NCBI GenBank assembly: GCA_034387635.1
Contig: JAOANU010000001.1
Location: 2,108,001 to 2,172,000, forward strand
Source of the DNA: Rhodosporidiobolus odoratus
Lineage: Eukaryota > Basidiomycota > Microbotryomycetes > Sporidiobolales > Sporidiobolaceae
Length of the DNA stretch: 64,000 nt
Direction of reading: 5' to 3'
This document shows positions 41,727 to 54,204 of the stretch, in pieces. Below the pieces are notes generated by a model. It ran no database searches and had not been told where the DNA came from. It saw nothing but the letters and a program-made list of their open reading frames with translations. Position numbers and translations under genes: made by a program. The stretch's first letter is position 1. The number at the start of each line of letters is the position of its first letter.

Positions 41727-44700
41727 ATGGCATCCCTCTCCCGCTACACCACCTCGACTGCCTTCCTTGAACAAGCATCCACAACAGACATCCTCACCTA
41801 CACCGTAGCCACTACATCCCGGATAGACGACACGGCACCACCTCCTCAACTCGCTCAACCCGACGACCATGCAATCGCATCTCAAACCTTCTTCCCCTCG
41901 ACCAAGGCCACCACGGGTTTCGTACTCGCCAGGGTGGTAGAAGATGGGTTCGCTCTCGAACTCAGGTGGGTCGCCTTTTCTCGCGAACCATCAGCGGGGA
42001 CAGCGAACGACGGAATGGACGACGATGCCTCCTCCCCTCCGCCGCAAGAGCTCGACAATCCCTTCTCCGACCTCGATGCGCACCCCGGCACTCTCCCTCC
42101 AGTCCGCTTCATCTTCCCCTCTCCCCTCGTTCCCTCACCCTCGTTCGCCCTCTCTCCTTCTTCACCTACCTCTCACCTCGAAGTCTACGCCGTCACCGAG
42201 GCTGGCTACCTCTACGTTCTCTCCTTTCCCCTCGAGAGCCTCTTCTATGGCCCCGAGTTGGGAGCTCAGGAGGACAGCGCAGACTGGAGCGACGAGTTCA
42301 GGCTGGAGAGTCTCGAGGGCAGGAGCCCGGTGCTGGTCAAGGGAGTCGAGGACGGGCGCGTCGTTGTCGGATGCGCAGATGGCTTCGTGGCTTGCGTCGA
42401 TTTTGCAGAAGGTGAGTCTGCTCTGCCTTTCCTCCCAACGAGACAAGGTACCATTCACGCTTCCCCTTTGCAGACGGAACCCTCCTCGAAACGGAACTCA
42501 AGTCCCTCTCAAGCTTCTCGATTCGCTCCCTCGTCCCCTCCTTCTCGTCTCGCAACCTCGCCTCGCCGACCAAATCCTCCTTTGCCTCCCCCGCCGCCTC
42601 GCAGTCCTCGCCCAGCCAGCTCATCTCACTCGCCTCGTCTCTCTCCTCCCTGTCGACTTTTGCCTTCGGTCTCTCCCGCGACCGCAAGCTCAAGATCTGG
42701 AACCTCCAGACGGGATCAGCGCAACCCCCTATCGATATCGCCAAATTGATCACGTCCCACTCTTCCTCCGCTCTGACTCTCGCCTCGCCCTCGCATTCCG
42801 ACTCCAACTTTACCACCAGCGGTCTCCTCTCCTCGATCCCCCAGACGTTCCTCAAAACCCTACAAGGTTCCACCTCCACCTCTCACACTTCGTACCTCGC
42901 CCTCTTCGTCCCCCCGTCCTCCTCCTCCTCGGCCGCCTTCGTAATTTGCGGACTCGAAGTCGACCCCAATACAGGGGAACTGAGTACCCTCCGCCCTATC
43001 GCCGAACGAGTCTGCCCTCCTTCGCTCGCAAGTTCAGGTTCGCTCGTCGACTTCAGCGTCGCCAAGATGGACCTGAACGGGCAAGCGCGTTGGACCTTGT
43101 GGACCGTCTGGGACGAAGCCGGCGAGACCGAACTTCGCACGATTGGCGTTCCCGAACTCGAGGTCTCTGGGGCGGAAGGAGGAGTGGGAGTGGGAGTGGA
43201 TGAAGTTTGGATCACGGTGGAACGGGGAGAGCCGGCCAAGACGGCTTTGTGGACGGCGGGGTACTTTGATGAACAGTTGAGGGGGTCAAAGGTTAGTGTT
43301 GCCGAGACTTTTTTGCAGCATATCTCGGTACCGGGGAGGTATCCTCCTGCTACGCTTGAGTTTGCGTTGGAGGAGTATGAGGAACTCGTTAGGTCGGAAA
43401 TGGAGTTGGAGGGGGAGGAACCTGAAGCGTTTGGGTTGGAGTATGCTTCGGCGTTACAGAGGGCGGCGGCGATTGTCGGTTGCACGGTCCGGTTGGAGCA
43501 ATCCCCTCAGACCGGAGCGTTCCTTCACGACGAGTTCAACAAGCGACTCAAGTTGGAGTGGTTGAGGTTTGTGGCGCTGTTGAACGAGTCGAGGACGGCG
43601 GCGTTGTTTCCGACTCATCTGGCGGTGAATCAGGAGAGGGGGGTGGTCGCGGTGGTTGGGAGGGACAGTCTTTCTGTGCCGTATGGGCGAGAGGCGGTTC
43701 ACACCCTCTCTAGTCTCAATCTCGGCGACATTCAGGCGCAGCAATCCCTCCTCATCGCCCACCCTGAAGACCCGACTAGCCTGGTCGACCTCCCACCTTC
43801 CGCTGAATTGAACCAGGATCACACCCTCCGAGCCGACCTTCTCCCCCTCCTCTCGGCTATCAAAACCCTCGAAGCACGCCTCGCTCCCGCCGAGCAACGA
43901 ACGGTAGAACTCACCGTTCTCGAAACGCTCCGCTCCCCTGCTGCAGCAGGAGCAGGCGGCGACATCGAAGACGTCGCTCTGGATCTTTTCGAGCGAGCCC
44001 TCGAGCCGCTCCTACCGGACGAGGCGCTCAAAGAAGTGGTCGCATCACTTGCAGCGTTGGACAGCGCAGATCGCGCCGTCGAGGCCTTCCTTCGACTTCT
44101 CGTCGCCGACCAGGTCTCCCCTCCTTTCTCTTCTCCTTCGTCGTCCTTTGGAGCAGCGACAGACTTGAGCGCCTCCCTCCTTACCTCTGCCTTCTCCACC
44201 TCCATTTCCTCCCGATACTCCCTCGCAAAAGGTCTCGTCACCCTCCTCCTCGTCGTCTGGGCAGCAGAAGACGACTCTGCCATCGAATCCGACGTGTTGG
44301 GTTCTTCGGACGCGTTAGCTGGGGAGAGGTTGTTTGGGAGGTTGGACCAGACTACGGCGCAGGCGCTGACCGTGTTGAAGGGGTTAGCGGCGGCTCAGTG
44401 GGTGGTTGCTGAGATCAGTACGCCGAGCTCGGAGGCGATTGCGGCGCTGCAGGCAGGCGCCGGCGCAGAGGGAGGAGAAGGGGACGGGTTGACGGAACGG
44501 TTTGGCGAGCTCAAGATGGGTGCGGGGAAGAACAAGCAAGGAGGAGGAGGAGGGGCGGAGACGTCCCCGGTTCCGGTTAGCGGGTTACTTGGCGCCCTCT
44601 TCCGCATTGCGGATTATGCTCCCTCCCTTTCTTCCACCGAAACTCTGCCTCGATCTCTCGCCTACGCTCTCTCTTCCCTCTCTTCTTCTCTTGGTCTTCT

Positions 44701-47062
44701 CCCCTCCCCGTCCGCCTCTTCATCGGCCGACTCTCCCTCTCGTCTCCCTACCGAACTTTCAACCACACCTCCCGTTACCACACTCGCCTACCGACTCCTT
44801 CAGCTCGGTCTCCCGGCGCAAGCGGCTGAATTTGCTGCGTTTTGGCCGAGAACGTGCGGGATGGAGTATGTTGTCGGAAGGGCGGCATTGGAGTTGGGTG
44901 AGGGAGAAGAGGCGGTTAGGGCGTTTGGACGGGCGGTGGGAGGTGTTTGTGCGTTGACTTCAGATCACATCCCGTCTTTTCCGTCGAGTACTGACTTCGG
45001 CTTGTCGTAGATGCGGACGAAGACGATGACGAAGGCGAGGAGACAGCTTCCTCCGATCTCGTGCACCTCCTTCCCTCATCCATCTCCTCCTCACCCTCCC
45101 GCTTCTACATCCATCTTGTTCACCTCTTCCTCCCAACCTCCTTCGAAGCAGCCGTCGCCCACTTTGCTCACCTCGGGCTCGAAAGTCTCGAGGAAGAAGA
45201 TATCAAGGATGAAGTGACTGAGAAGGATTTGTGGGTTAAGGTGTTTAGGTCTTATGCTGCGATCGGGGCCTTCGAGAGGGCTTATGAGGCGATTATGGCG
45301 GCGCCGTATCACGAGACGTTCGTCCCTTCGCACTCTCTTCTTCTGCTCTGCTCGCACATGACTGACAGGATCGATTTCGTTACTTAGACAAATGACCTGC
45401 CTCGCCCACTTTATCTCCATCGTCTGCGAAAACGGCGCCACCTCGCTCCTCACTTCGTACTCCTTCGCCGGTCTCGAAGCCGATCTCGAACGAAACCTCG
45501 CGTTCAGGGCGAGGAATTCGGACCCGCTCGCAAGACCGAATTATTACAAGGTTTTGTATGCTTATCATGTTAGTAAGGGGGATTATCGGAGTGGTGCGTC
45601 CCTTTTGTTTTATTCCTTCTCTTCTTCCGTCTGTCCGCCACTTTGCGCTAACGGGGACACGATGTATGGATTTCAGCCGCAACGACCATGTACCAGCAAT
45701 CTCGTCGATTGGGCGAGCTCTCAACCTGCTCCAGAGGACAAGGCGCGTTTGCGGAACTCGCGACGCTGCAGTGTCAGAGTTTGCTGGCTGCAGCGAATGC
45801 GCTTGCCTTGGTGAGGAAGGAGCATGCTTGGATCGCGGTTGTGGGAGGTGCGGCCGACGAGGGCGAACGGGTACGTCAAATTGTTCTCTCGTCCCTCTAC
45901 ATTCGCCTTTGTCTCTTCATCCGCGCACTCGCATCAAGGTTGCTAAGCCATGTCCACGTTCTCGTGCCCAGGGCCACAAACGCCGCAAGATCGTCTACCA
46001 GATTCCGGAGCAAGAGTTCGACCCCGCGGTTGCTTCCCGTGCGCCTGAGGTGCTTGAAGTCGCGGACGTGAGGAAAGAGTACGCGACTGCGCTGGCGAGG
46101 TTGCAGCTTGTGGGAGAATTCCCTGAGCTGGAGCGGACGAGTACGTCCCATTCCTATGTCCTTCCACTCTTTTGTGCCTGTCCCGGTACGGAAATTGACG
46201 GCCGCAATAATGTCCGTGCAGACTTTCACCTCGACCCCGAAGCTGTCGTGGCCCTCTTCTCGCAGACTGGCGCTTTCGAACAAGCGTTTTCGGCAGGAGC
46301 AGTGCTCGACGCCGATCTTTCCTCCCTATTTGAGGCTGTCGCGGAACGATGTGTTGCGTTATCTATGCATCCCGAAGGGTACTTCTGTCGCTTTCCCCGT
46401 CTTGCCAGCCTGCGCTGACTCGAACTTTGCTCGCCGGCACAGATCGCAAGACGCCTCCTGGGTCACCCTGTCTGAAGAAGCGACGACCTGGGACGACTCT
46501 GTTTCCTCCAAAGCCTGGCGACTACTCGAAAACCACCTCGAACGACATGATTCCTCCCCAACGTGGCGGTATCGACTAGTCGTCCTCGAGCGAGTGCTGG
46601 CAACCAACCGCGGGGGGAAGGTCCCGGCTTTCTTGAGCGAGTTCTTGCTGAAAAGGGATAGCCAGGCATTGATCAGGACGTTGGTCAAATATGATAGGCT
46701 GGCGGAGGCGTTTGAGGCGAGCATGAAGGCGATTCAGGTACGTTCCTTTTTGACCCCTTCGCTTCATGCGCTTCATCCCCCTAGCGCACCAGGGCGATCT
46801 GGGCGTATCCCTCTCTACCTGTCGTAGTGTCGTAGTGAAGGCCTGACCCTCTTTCTCCTTGTAGGCCTCGCCCGCCCAGCCTTCAGCCTCAAGCACCACC
46901 CTCCCCTACTCCCTCCATGACCAACTCCTCGCCATTCCTCCGGGAGACTCTCCCCGCCTCTCGGACGACGTTTTGAAGCAAAAACAGCAGGAGCTGAGGG
47001 AAACGCTCGAGAAGAGGTGGGAGAAGGTGGATAAGGCGCAGAGGCAGGTTTTGAGAGGGTAG
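41727..47062 (+). CDS. NUP120: Nucleoporin Nup120/Nup160-like (Y-complex)
   Basis: Large scaffold protein of the Y-shaped (Nup84/Nup107-160) complex in the nuclear pore, needed for pore assembly and mRNA export. The first exon (41,727 to ~42,412) begins 'MASLSRYTTSTAFLEQAST' and codes a beta-propeller-like start ('HLEVYAVTEAGYLYVLSFPL', 'RVVVGCADGFVACVDF'). A very long second coding exon (about 42,471-44,950) continues the propeller and enters alpha-helical repeats, including 'LFRIADYAPSLSS' and 'YVVGRAALELGEGEEAVRAF'. Later exons carry 'YYKVLYAYHVSKGDYRSA' followed by 'MYQQSRRLGEL', a hallmark block of Nup160/Nup120. The end is a charged helix 'RETLEKRWEKVDKAQRQVL'. Total about 1,450-1,500 aa, the family's usual size. 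Exon edges after 45 kb were judged by eye and are approximate. It is convergent with arm 2. Confidence 0.85.
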
Positions 47063-47631
47063 CAGGTTAGACAGGAGATCGTGCAAAGTAGGAGTCAAAG
47101 GTCAAGATCAACTCGTACACAGTCGTTAGCGGGTCACGGCGTCGTGTCGAGGGGTCTGAAAGGGCTTTTCTCGCTTTCTCGCTCGCCTTGACAAAAACTG
47201 GGCGCTGCTCCCCTCTCAGCTTGCAAGGGCTCAGGCACTATCTTCTACCTTCGTTCAGAGGGGGGTCAGCCTGGACAAGGAAGCACAGGTGCAAACGATG
47301 TTTGTTGCGCTTGCTCGCTTGCAGGGACCTTCTCAACCCTCCATTCCTGTGTCTTAGTTCTTCGCTGCAACGGCTTGCTCCTTCTTGTCCCGCACAGCAG
47401 CAAGTCACAGCAGCGAGTATTTGCCGCTCAGGGCCAAATGACCAAGGAAAGCTACATCACTCGTGTTTGTTTCGTTCGATACATTGCACCTCTTGCGGTA
47501 TCGACGAACATGCAATGGTGGGCTTTACGATACGCTTCATCGTGTCAGAACCTGTCCTGGAAGCTCGAGTACGCCCCGACCTCCCCTCTGGGGATGACGC
47601 GAGAATCCTTCGCAACTTGTATATGCTCGAA
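47063..47631. other. Region between the nucleoporin gene and arm 2
   Basis: This stretch of about 570 nt has no intact gene. A frame open on the + strand from about 47,190 leads into the oxidoreductase remnant, but upstream of about 47,570 I see no resemblance to Old Yellow Enzymes, so it is probably non-coding or heavily decayed. Confidence 0.35.
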
Positions 47632-47706
47632 AAGGCGCCGGAGAAGAAGCCTGCGGGCGAGAGCCACTACATTGAGCAGGATTACCGCACTCGAGTTGGC
47701 AAGTAG
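47632..47706 (+). pseudogene. 3'-end remnant of the OYE-type oxidoreductase
   Basis: The 25 codons (including stop) read 'KAPEKKPAGESHYIEQDYR..', matching the carboxyl end of the gene at 18,038-19,990 ('KAPEKKPAGASHNTEQGYH..'). A weaker resemblance ('RPDLPSG' against 'IPDLSVQ') may extend about 75 nt further upstream. All catalytic parts are absent. It is a passive passenger at the proximal edge of duplication arm 2. Confidence 0.75.
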
Positions 47707-47903
47707 ATCTTAGTTACTTAGAGTAGATATTCGACTGGTGGAATAGATAGCGAAGCTTAAGTATTGCATGGCAAATCTGTTGTTCTCGTTTTCTCGCGTT
47801 GCGTCTCAAATCGTTCAGAGGTTGCGCCAGCTTGCCCATTGTGACATCGCGGAATTCAATGTGCCGACTTCAAGTCAAGTCAGACGCTGCGATTTGCAGC
47901 CGG

Positions 47904-49511
47904 CTACGTTGTATCGATTTCGATTCTAACCCCTTCTTCCTCCCCTTCCTCGCTCTCCTGCACTTGCCTTACAACATACTCTACCTGCGTGGTAGCCTCG
48001 CAGCCTGGCGGTGGTGTCACATATGGCGAGGCGCGAAGGGAAAGGCTGTAACGCCGTTCCATGGGAGCGTTGTAGGCGATCGTTGTCGAGGAAACTGCAG
48101 AGTGGGCCGTGATGGAAAAGATCAGAGATGGAAGTTGACAGCAGCGCTCAAGTGCCAGAACAGGACAGCGTGCCTGCTTCGGCCTCGCCGACCCAGTCAA
48201 AGAACCGCTCCGCTATTTGTCGCAACGGGATGCGGTCGATGTCGTCTTCCTCCTCCTCCTGAGCATCTCGCAGTCCAGCGTCGTCGCGCCGTCTCTGGCC
48301 TTTTTTCTTTGCCTTGAGATGGCTAGGTAGGATGGGCAAAGACATGTCGCATGCTAACGGGTCGTGGAGGACGAGTAGAGGCAGACTGGGGACTCAATTG
48401 TGGTCAGAACACGAGACCGGCGGAAAGTGGAAGTCATGACTCACCGCGAGCAACTCGCCCTGAACGTCGAGAGGAACGCAGCCAGCAAAGACGCGTAGGC
48501 TTCTATCCCGCCCCTGCACAACCAGAGCTGCTGGTGAGACCGGGAGAAAAGGGCCGAGAGGAGAGCCGGACAGACCCTTGCAGCACCGACTCTTCGAGGT
48601 AGTCCGACACGGCATGTAAGATTACCAGCGTAGGTTCGTATGGCAAATAGCTTGGGTCGAGCTTTGTTTTCGGATTTGTAGCGAGAAAGGCAGAATGCGC
48701 CTGCGAAGCGGAACGGGAGGAAGGCGTGTAGCAGGTCATGAGGAAGTAGTGGACGTGAGCGGAGGTAGGAAGGCACCTGGAAGACAGGATGTATTGCTCT
48801 CGTCAAATGTTAACAAGACGAGGAGACAGAGAGCCAGAAGAAAACACCTTACCGCATGTCGACGAGGTCCAGCAGGCTCGCCGTCTCTGCCGACCGTCGA
48901 GCGCCGAACAGTGAAAGGTCGTTCTCCTTGCTCAGCTCATTCCGCAGAACACCTTCGTCAGGTGTCAAGATGAGAACGCAACGCTGTTTCACCTTGTTTG
49001 GTGAGAGAAAAAAGGTAACTTCGTCCTCATCGTCCCCATCGTCCTCCTCCTTGCGCTGGTTCCCCTGCGCCTTCGAGCTCATGTATCGCTTATGTGAGTC
49101 CCCATCGTCGTCATCTCGTAGATGATTCAGCGCCAAGTGTAAGAGGGAGGAAGCTGGAAGAGGACCAAGGAGGGCGACGGACGAGGCGGGAACAGCAAGG
49201 GGAGCCTGTGAGGATGAGTGAGCTGGAGGAAATAGGTCTGCTGGAGAGAATGAGGGCATGTACGGCCCTTCCCGAGGTTTGTGTAGGTCTAATTCGGGAG
49301 AAACTTCGTCGTCGTCTCGTCGTTGACCTTCTTCATCGTCCAGCACACGTCGATCACCCAGATCCAGCACAGGAACTATGTCCGACACTAGTATATAGGC
49401 GCTAGGTCCTGTCTCTGTCAAGCTCAGCGTCCGCCTCATCCGAATCCAAGCGCTCCTCCTGCCTCACCTCGACCCGGTAAAAGGCGTCAAGGCAAAGGCG
49501 CTGGCGGTCAT
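47904..49511 (-). CDS. Hypothetical RecA-fold-like protein, arm-2 copy
   Basis: Inverted twin of the gene at 16,232-17,839 with the same six-exon layout and open frame throughout, again about 421 aa. Differences are few: for example 'VLDLGD' for 'VLGLGD', 'NELSKEND' for 'RKELRREND'-type residues, 'YLEESVLQ' for 'YLEDSVLQ', and 'RRQIAERFF' for 'RRIAERFF' neighbourhood changes. The degenerate Walker-A-like and Walker-B-like segments and the apparent GC-AG last intron are kept. Both copies staying open while the adjacent F-box copies have decayed suggests selection on this gene or a very recent duplication. The family assignment (SWSAP1/Rad51-paralogue-like) is tentative, as for the other copy. 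Confidence 0.6.
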
Positions 49512-49580
49512 AGTGGACGAGCTGAAGGAGTTGAAAGGTATAGCAGCTCCGCACACTTCCACGGTACGTTCTGCTTGAGT

Positions 49581-50969
49581 ATGATCTCCCTGCGCCCGCT
49601 CACTCGTTTCTCGCAGGACCTTCGCCAACACCTCGACGTTGCCATCTCGAGCCTGTCCACCTCTTCGTCCACTGTTCCCCATGTCCAATGTCTTGACGCA
49701 CAAGCTGCCATGGTCGCCGCCCTAAGTCTCTTCGCCTCGCCTCTTCCCACTCGCCCTTCTCCTTTCTTCCGTCTACCCTCGGAGCTCGTCAGCCATATCG
49801 TCCAGTTCTGCCAGGACGAGGATCTCTTCGTTTGCCAGTCCACCAACCTCGCCCTCTCCCGAACGACTCGCAGCTTCTATCGTGCCGTCCGGCCTATTCT
49901 CCGTGTCGAAGTTCATCTCTTCACCGCTCAACAGCTCGAACGATTGTCCAGAAATTTCAAGGAGCACAAATTTGCTACATCCGCCATCGAAATCCTCTCC
50001 GTCAACCTGAAACTCTGCCAGATCAAACGTCGGCCCGATGGACGCTGGGCAGGGCGGCTGCTCTTCCCACTATTGAGCCAGTACCGGGCAAAGGAGTCGG
50101 CGCGAGTCCTTCATATACACCTTGCTCCGAGCGACTCAGACGGGGAGCTTGATGAGGACGAGGTCTTCTGGCAACGCCAGGAAGAGATGATGCAGGCCCT
50201 CGGATCCACCGCAGACTTTTTCGCCGATGAGCTGTGCGACTGGCGCTTCCGCGAGCTAGAGGAGCTCGAGATTTCCTTCATCTCCAGCTACAGCATGTAC
50301 GAGCTTGTCGTTTTCATTGCGGACCCTCCTCCCTACCTCCGACGTCTTGCTCTCGGCACCGGCTGTGAACCACGGCCCACGCATCGCGCGGAAATTCGGT
50401 AGGCGTTGCGACGTGATCCTCGTAGTCCGGCCAAACGCGGCCTGGCAGAACAGTTGGCCCACCTCAAGCTTCCGTTCTTCAACTTCTCCCCGGCAGACTT
50501 CACGTCCCTCCTTCTTCCGCCCACCTTCAGCGGTCCATCTGCGCTGGAGCATCTTGAAATTACCTTTAGCATTATCGACTTCCGAAGCGACATCGGATCG
50601 CTCGTCAATCTCCTCGGCCGCCTGCCCTCTCTTCGCGACCTCAGCCTTCGTACGAAACGAAAGGATGCCACTCGACGCGAGGTCAACACGTTCGGCAAGC
50701 ACCTCTTCACCGCTCTTCAGTTCGGCGCACGGCTGAACCACCTTGAGCTTGGCAGTCACCTTGTCGACCACTCTGTTGTCAGCAGGGCGCAGCGCCATCC
50801 GGCCATCTCCTCGCTCGTAATCTTGCCGGGGGGCAGGTATCTAGATCCGTCCGAAGTTCTCTTTGGTTCAGGCTGGACCGACAATCCCGCCGTCGGCCAG
50901 GGACCGCCGCTGCGGCATCTCACGATCTGTACACCCAACTTGACCGGCTATAACTCAGAGGGCATTTGA
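49581..50969 (+). pseudogene. F-box/LRR-type gene, arm-2 copy, one stop and truncated 3' end
   Basis: Starts 'MISLRPLTRFSQDLRQHLD' like the arm-1 copy, with the F-box-like 'LPSELVSHIVQFCQDEDLF'. An in-frame TAG at 50,400-50,402 replaces the GAG seen in arm 1 (after 'HRAEIR'). The frame then stays open without the two arm-1 stops, through 'LEHLEITFSIIDFRSDIG', to 'LTGYNSEGI', where the duplication ends and a TGA follows at once. It thus lacks the final ~37 residues that arm 1 encodes. No intron of plausible size removes the TAG. A truncated product of about 273 aa is possible. Confidence 0.75.
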
Positions 50970-51627
50970 GGGGAACGGAGTATCCGCTGTTGATTGGTGG
51001 CATGCGACGGAAAAGGGGTCAGTCTGTGTCTTAAAAAGCGTGAAGCGGAGTTTACGTGGGTGCGAAACGCCGAGTTGTAGGGGAAGAAGGTGCGTCCTAT
51101 CTACTTTACTCCTGCTATGAACGCATGAACGCACTGGCTGACTTGATTTACACATTAATGGGGCTACGTATAGTGTGTCTGGGCCGGTCGAGGTCGCTGG
51201 CGTGTCGCCGCTGAGCTGATGCAGATACGTTGGCACCCATTCAATCACTGTCAATGCATCACTGTATCTCCAGCATCCGACCTATATCTCCCATACTTGT
51301 CGCGACGCTGGCCTCCGGCTCCCATCGCGGACGAGAAGTGTTCGCGGTAGTAAGCAGGCGCTTGCAGGTAGACTGCCAGGAGTGGAGCTGCGCCTGCCCA
51401 GAGAAAAGAAGGAAAGCGATGTGTGCTCATTCATGAGTCTCTGTCGCGCTGTAGGGCGCTGGCTCGTCGCGCATGGCTAAGGCCAGCTTTACGCACGCAC
51501 CCGAGCGTGCGAGTGAAAATTCCGTTCAGCCATCGACTCCTTCGCTCCTTCCCCCACTTGGGCATTCTTCGATCAACATCTCACCTCGACTTCTGACTCT
51601 GTTCGGATTCGCGAAAGATAGGCATGC
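50970..51627. other. Intergenic region between arm 2 and the PROPPIN gene
   Basis: This 658-nt stretch starts exactly at the arm-2 edge and holds the promoter of the PROPPIN gene. A short open frame at 51,230-51,436 has no recognisable motif. Nothing else is supported. Confidence 0.35.
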
Positions 51628-53513
51628 ATGGCACTGCACCTTCCCGCCCATACACTCTCCGATGAGCCCACTTCCAACATAACCCGCTTGGCCCTCAACT
51701 CGACCGACGCTCACTTTGGCGCGGCAACAACAGATGGGTGGGCGATCTACAAGACGAATCCGCTCGAGACAGTCATTCGACGAGGTATGTCTGCTCACCG
51801 TGTGCGTCCAAGCCGAGCTGATCTCTTCTTTCGCACAGATCTACCCGACGCTTCTCTCCGACTTGTCCTTCCCCTTGAACGAAGTAACTTGCTGTTCCTC
51901 GTGGGAGGGCCACCCTCTCCACTCTATCCACCGAACAAGGTCATCATTTGGGATTGTCAGACTGAACAAGCCGCGGCGGAACTCGAATTTCGGGAGGAAG
52001 TCAGGGGTCTGGTGGCGAGGAGAGATCGGTTGGTAGTCGTGTTGCGACGGCGAGTCGTGCTGTTCGTGTTGGGGAGGGGAGAGATCGGGATCTGGCGAGA
52101 AGGGACCTGGGAAACGTCCGACAATCCAAAGGGTCCGCTTTCTTTTCTTTTCTCCCTCTTCCAGGTCAGGCCATTGCTGATCGCCATGCTGCTCAGGTCT
52201 TGTCGCATTGGCGACTGAGCCTGGATCCTCTCTCCTTGCGTTCCCCGGTCGACAACCTGGCCAACTTCAGCTCGTCCGTCTTCCGCCTCACGACCCGTCT
52301 TCTCCTCCACTTCCTCCCCCTCCATCGCATGATCCCACCATGGCACCCTACCCCTCTTTCTCCATCATCCTTGCACACGAGTCCTCTCTTTCGGCACTGT
52401 CGTGCACACCGTCAGGCTCGTTGTTGGCAACGGCAAGCTCGAAGGGAACGCTCGTCCGCGTATGGGACGCCAACGCGAGCTCCCTCGTGAAGGAGCTACG
52501 ACGCGGTACAGACACAGCCGAGATCTTCGACATAGCTATGCGGCAAGACGGCGGCGCTGTCGCCGTCAGTAGCGACAAGGGCACGGTGCATGTCTGGGAT
52601 CTCAAGCGGGAAAAGGATGAAAAGAGGAGAGATGGTCGAGATAGCGGCTCATCGTAAGATCTTCAGTCTAGCTTATCATGCCGGTAGTACTCATCTTTCC
52701 TCTCAACGCAGCGCACCACGTGGTACAAAGCAACTTTCCCTTCTCAAGCCTTACCTCCCGAAGTACTTCTCCTCGTCTTGGTCACACTCTCAGTTCCGCC
52801 TTCCTTCTTTCGCTCCGCCGTCTTCGCGCCTCCCGTTCACTCAGCAAACCCCGGGCTCCATGCCACCGAACCCGCTGGCGTCCTCCGGGTCTTCCACTGC
52901 CGGACCTGCGCCGCCCACAAATGTCGAAGACGACGTCTGCATCTGTTGCTGGGTCAACGTGGAAGTCGAGGTCTATGAAGATGTTTCCGTTCCCAGCAGG
53001 TCTGGGACCGCAACGCCGACGGCTTCTTCCGCCGGCCGATACTCTGCGACTGCCCTTTCCTCCGCAGGGAGAGGCCGCGTCTCATCCTTCTCCTCCTCCA
53101 CGTCCACATCCGCATCTACGCGACGCTCGTCTCCTTCTTCTTATTCTCCCACTGCAACCACCTTTCCCGCTCCTCCTTCCGCCTACTCCCGTACAACTTC
53201 TTCCCGCCCTATCTCTCCTGTTGGCGCCCTACCTCCCATCGTCCGAGCTAAACCTCTTCCGCAAAGAATGCGCAAAGAGAAGGAGTGGCAGCTAGTCGCA
53301 ATCACGCATTCTGGCGGATGGTTTCGCATCGCGTTTGACCCGAATGCGGTTTCTTCCTCCCCTACCACCACCGCCGACGACAAGGGCAAGGGGAAAGAAC
53401 GAGAAGTTCGGTCGAGGCACGAGAAGGACGAAGTCGTGGGGCTAGGCCGGGATTCGACCAGCGATTGCAGGCTGGTCGAGTACAGGAAGTTTGGGAGGCG
53501 GGAAGAGTGGTGA
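51628..53513 (+). CDS. PROPPIN (Atg18/Hsv2/WIPI family) WD-repeat protein
   Basis: Seven-bladed propeller that binds PI3P and PI(3,5)P2 on autophagosomal, endosomal and vacuolar membranes. It starts 'MALHLPAHTLSDEP', then 'ITRLALNSTDAHFGAATTDG', 'LPLERSNLLFLVGG' and 'NKVIIWDCQ'. A third block has 'HESSLSALSCTPSGSLLATA' followed by 'GTLVRVWDA' and the phosphoinositide motif 'LRRGTD' (the L/FRRG motif with both Arg). Then 'AVSSDKGTVHVWDL'. The variable loop that contacts the membrane is a Ser/Thr-rich insert of some 200 residues. The end is 'WQLVAITHSGGWFRIAFDP', then 'CRLVEYRKF'. The LRRG version is more common in WIPI3/4-Hsv2-like members than in Atg18 itself, so the paralogue is not settled. 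The TGA at 53,511 overlaps a GTGAG, but reading on gives no conserved sequence. Confidence 0.87.
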
Positions 53514-54204
53514 GAGGTGGGCCGTCTGTCTTCCTGCGTTTGCTTGCCTCATGCTTGCTCTGCTGTGTCTCCTCTTGTTGCCGCCCGCCCTTCCCATTCC
53601 GTTGACTTGTTTCACTAGCCTGTGCATGTTGTTTCTGTTCTCGCAGCGTTCTTCGGCCCGGCCTTTACCTCCCTCGTCGTTCTTGTTCTCTTCGCATCTC
53701 GTGTCAGCTCAAACCACTACCTCGTGTTTCTCTCTAATATCTCGTAGCCTCTCGTGGTATTTGAGCACCGTCGTCTTCGTCTGTCCAGATGTCGCCTGCA
53801 GTTGACCAAATGACTGCCATGGCCGCTTTTTCGGCCTTTGCTCGCCTGTGTCTGCCCACGCTGCCTACCTACACACACACCTATCGCCGTCTCTCTGAAA
53901 CCTACCTATACAGTGTTGCCTCGCATCGCCCGTACAGCAACCCGCGGCTCGTGTCCGGCCAACTACTCCGGTTCTCCACCTCCGCATCCGCTTTCGAACA
54001 TTTCGACGAGGCGAGATGCCCGCTCACCTCGTGGCGTCGCCAGCTGTGCAGCTTGTTTCCCTTGTTTGCGCTGGTCTTGCGCTCCGTTCTATTACGCAGA
54101 TCTCCTGCTTCGACGCCGATTGACCTCGATTACGCTCGTTGCACCTGGACCTTCTCAAGCTATTTATAAGTGCGTACGCCCTCCCTGTGTCGTCTGTGAG
54201 GTGA
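53514..54204. other. Intergenic region / possible leader of adenine deaminase
   Basis: This 691-nt stretch contains the 3' flank of the PROPPIN gene and the promoter of the deaminase. It is pyrimidine-rich. A CACAG just after the deaminase ATG resembles a splice acceptor, so a spliced 5' leader or a small upstream exon in this interval is possible but not proven. Confidence 0.35.

Larger units (their letters stand above)
47632..50968. repeat. Inverted segmental duplication, arm 2 (~3.34 kb)
   Basis: Reverse-complement copy of 14,769-18,112. Both ends interrupt genes: the oxidoreductase is represented only by its last codons, and the F-box gene stops at 'NSEGI' where the arm ends. Because arm 1 has the complete flanking sequence at both places, arm 2 is most simply the inserted copy. 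I see no target-site duplication or transposon ends at the junctions by eye. Confidence 0.92.

Noticed and set aside
41944..43203. 419-codon + strand frame overlapping the nucleoporin gene
   Set aside because: Arg/Pro/Ser-rich composition typical of an out-of-frame shadow. The nucleoporin frame in the same place has propeller and helical sequence and joins in phase to later exons.
50376..50430. A possible 27-nt intron (GTAGGC ... CGTAG) removing the TAG in the arm-2 F-box gene
   Set aside because: The phase would fit, but 27 nt is far below the ~50-nt minimum of introns in this window, and arm 1 has no equivalent.
53511..53800. Extension of the PROPPIN gene past its TGA by splicing at the overlapping GTGAG
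   Set aside because: The following sequence after the candidate acceptor gives an Arg/Leu/Ser-rich frame without similarity, and the propeller is already complete.
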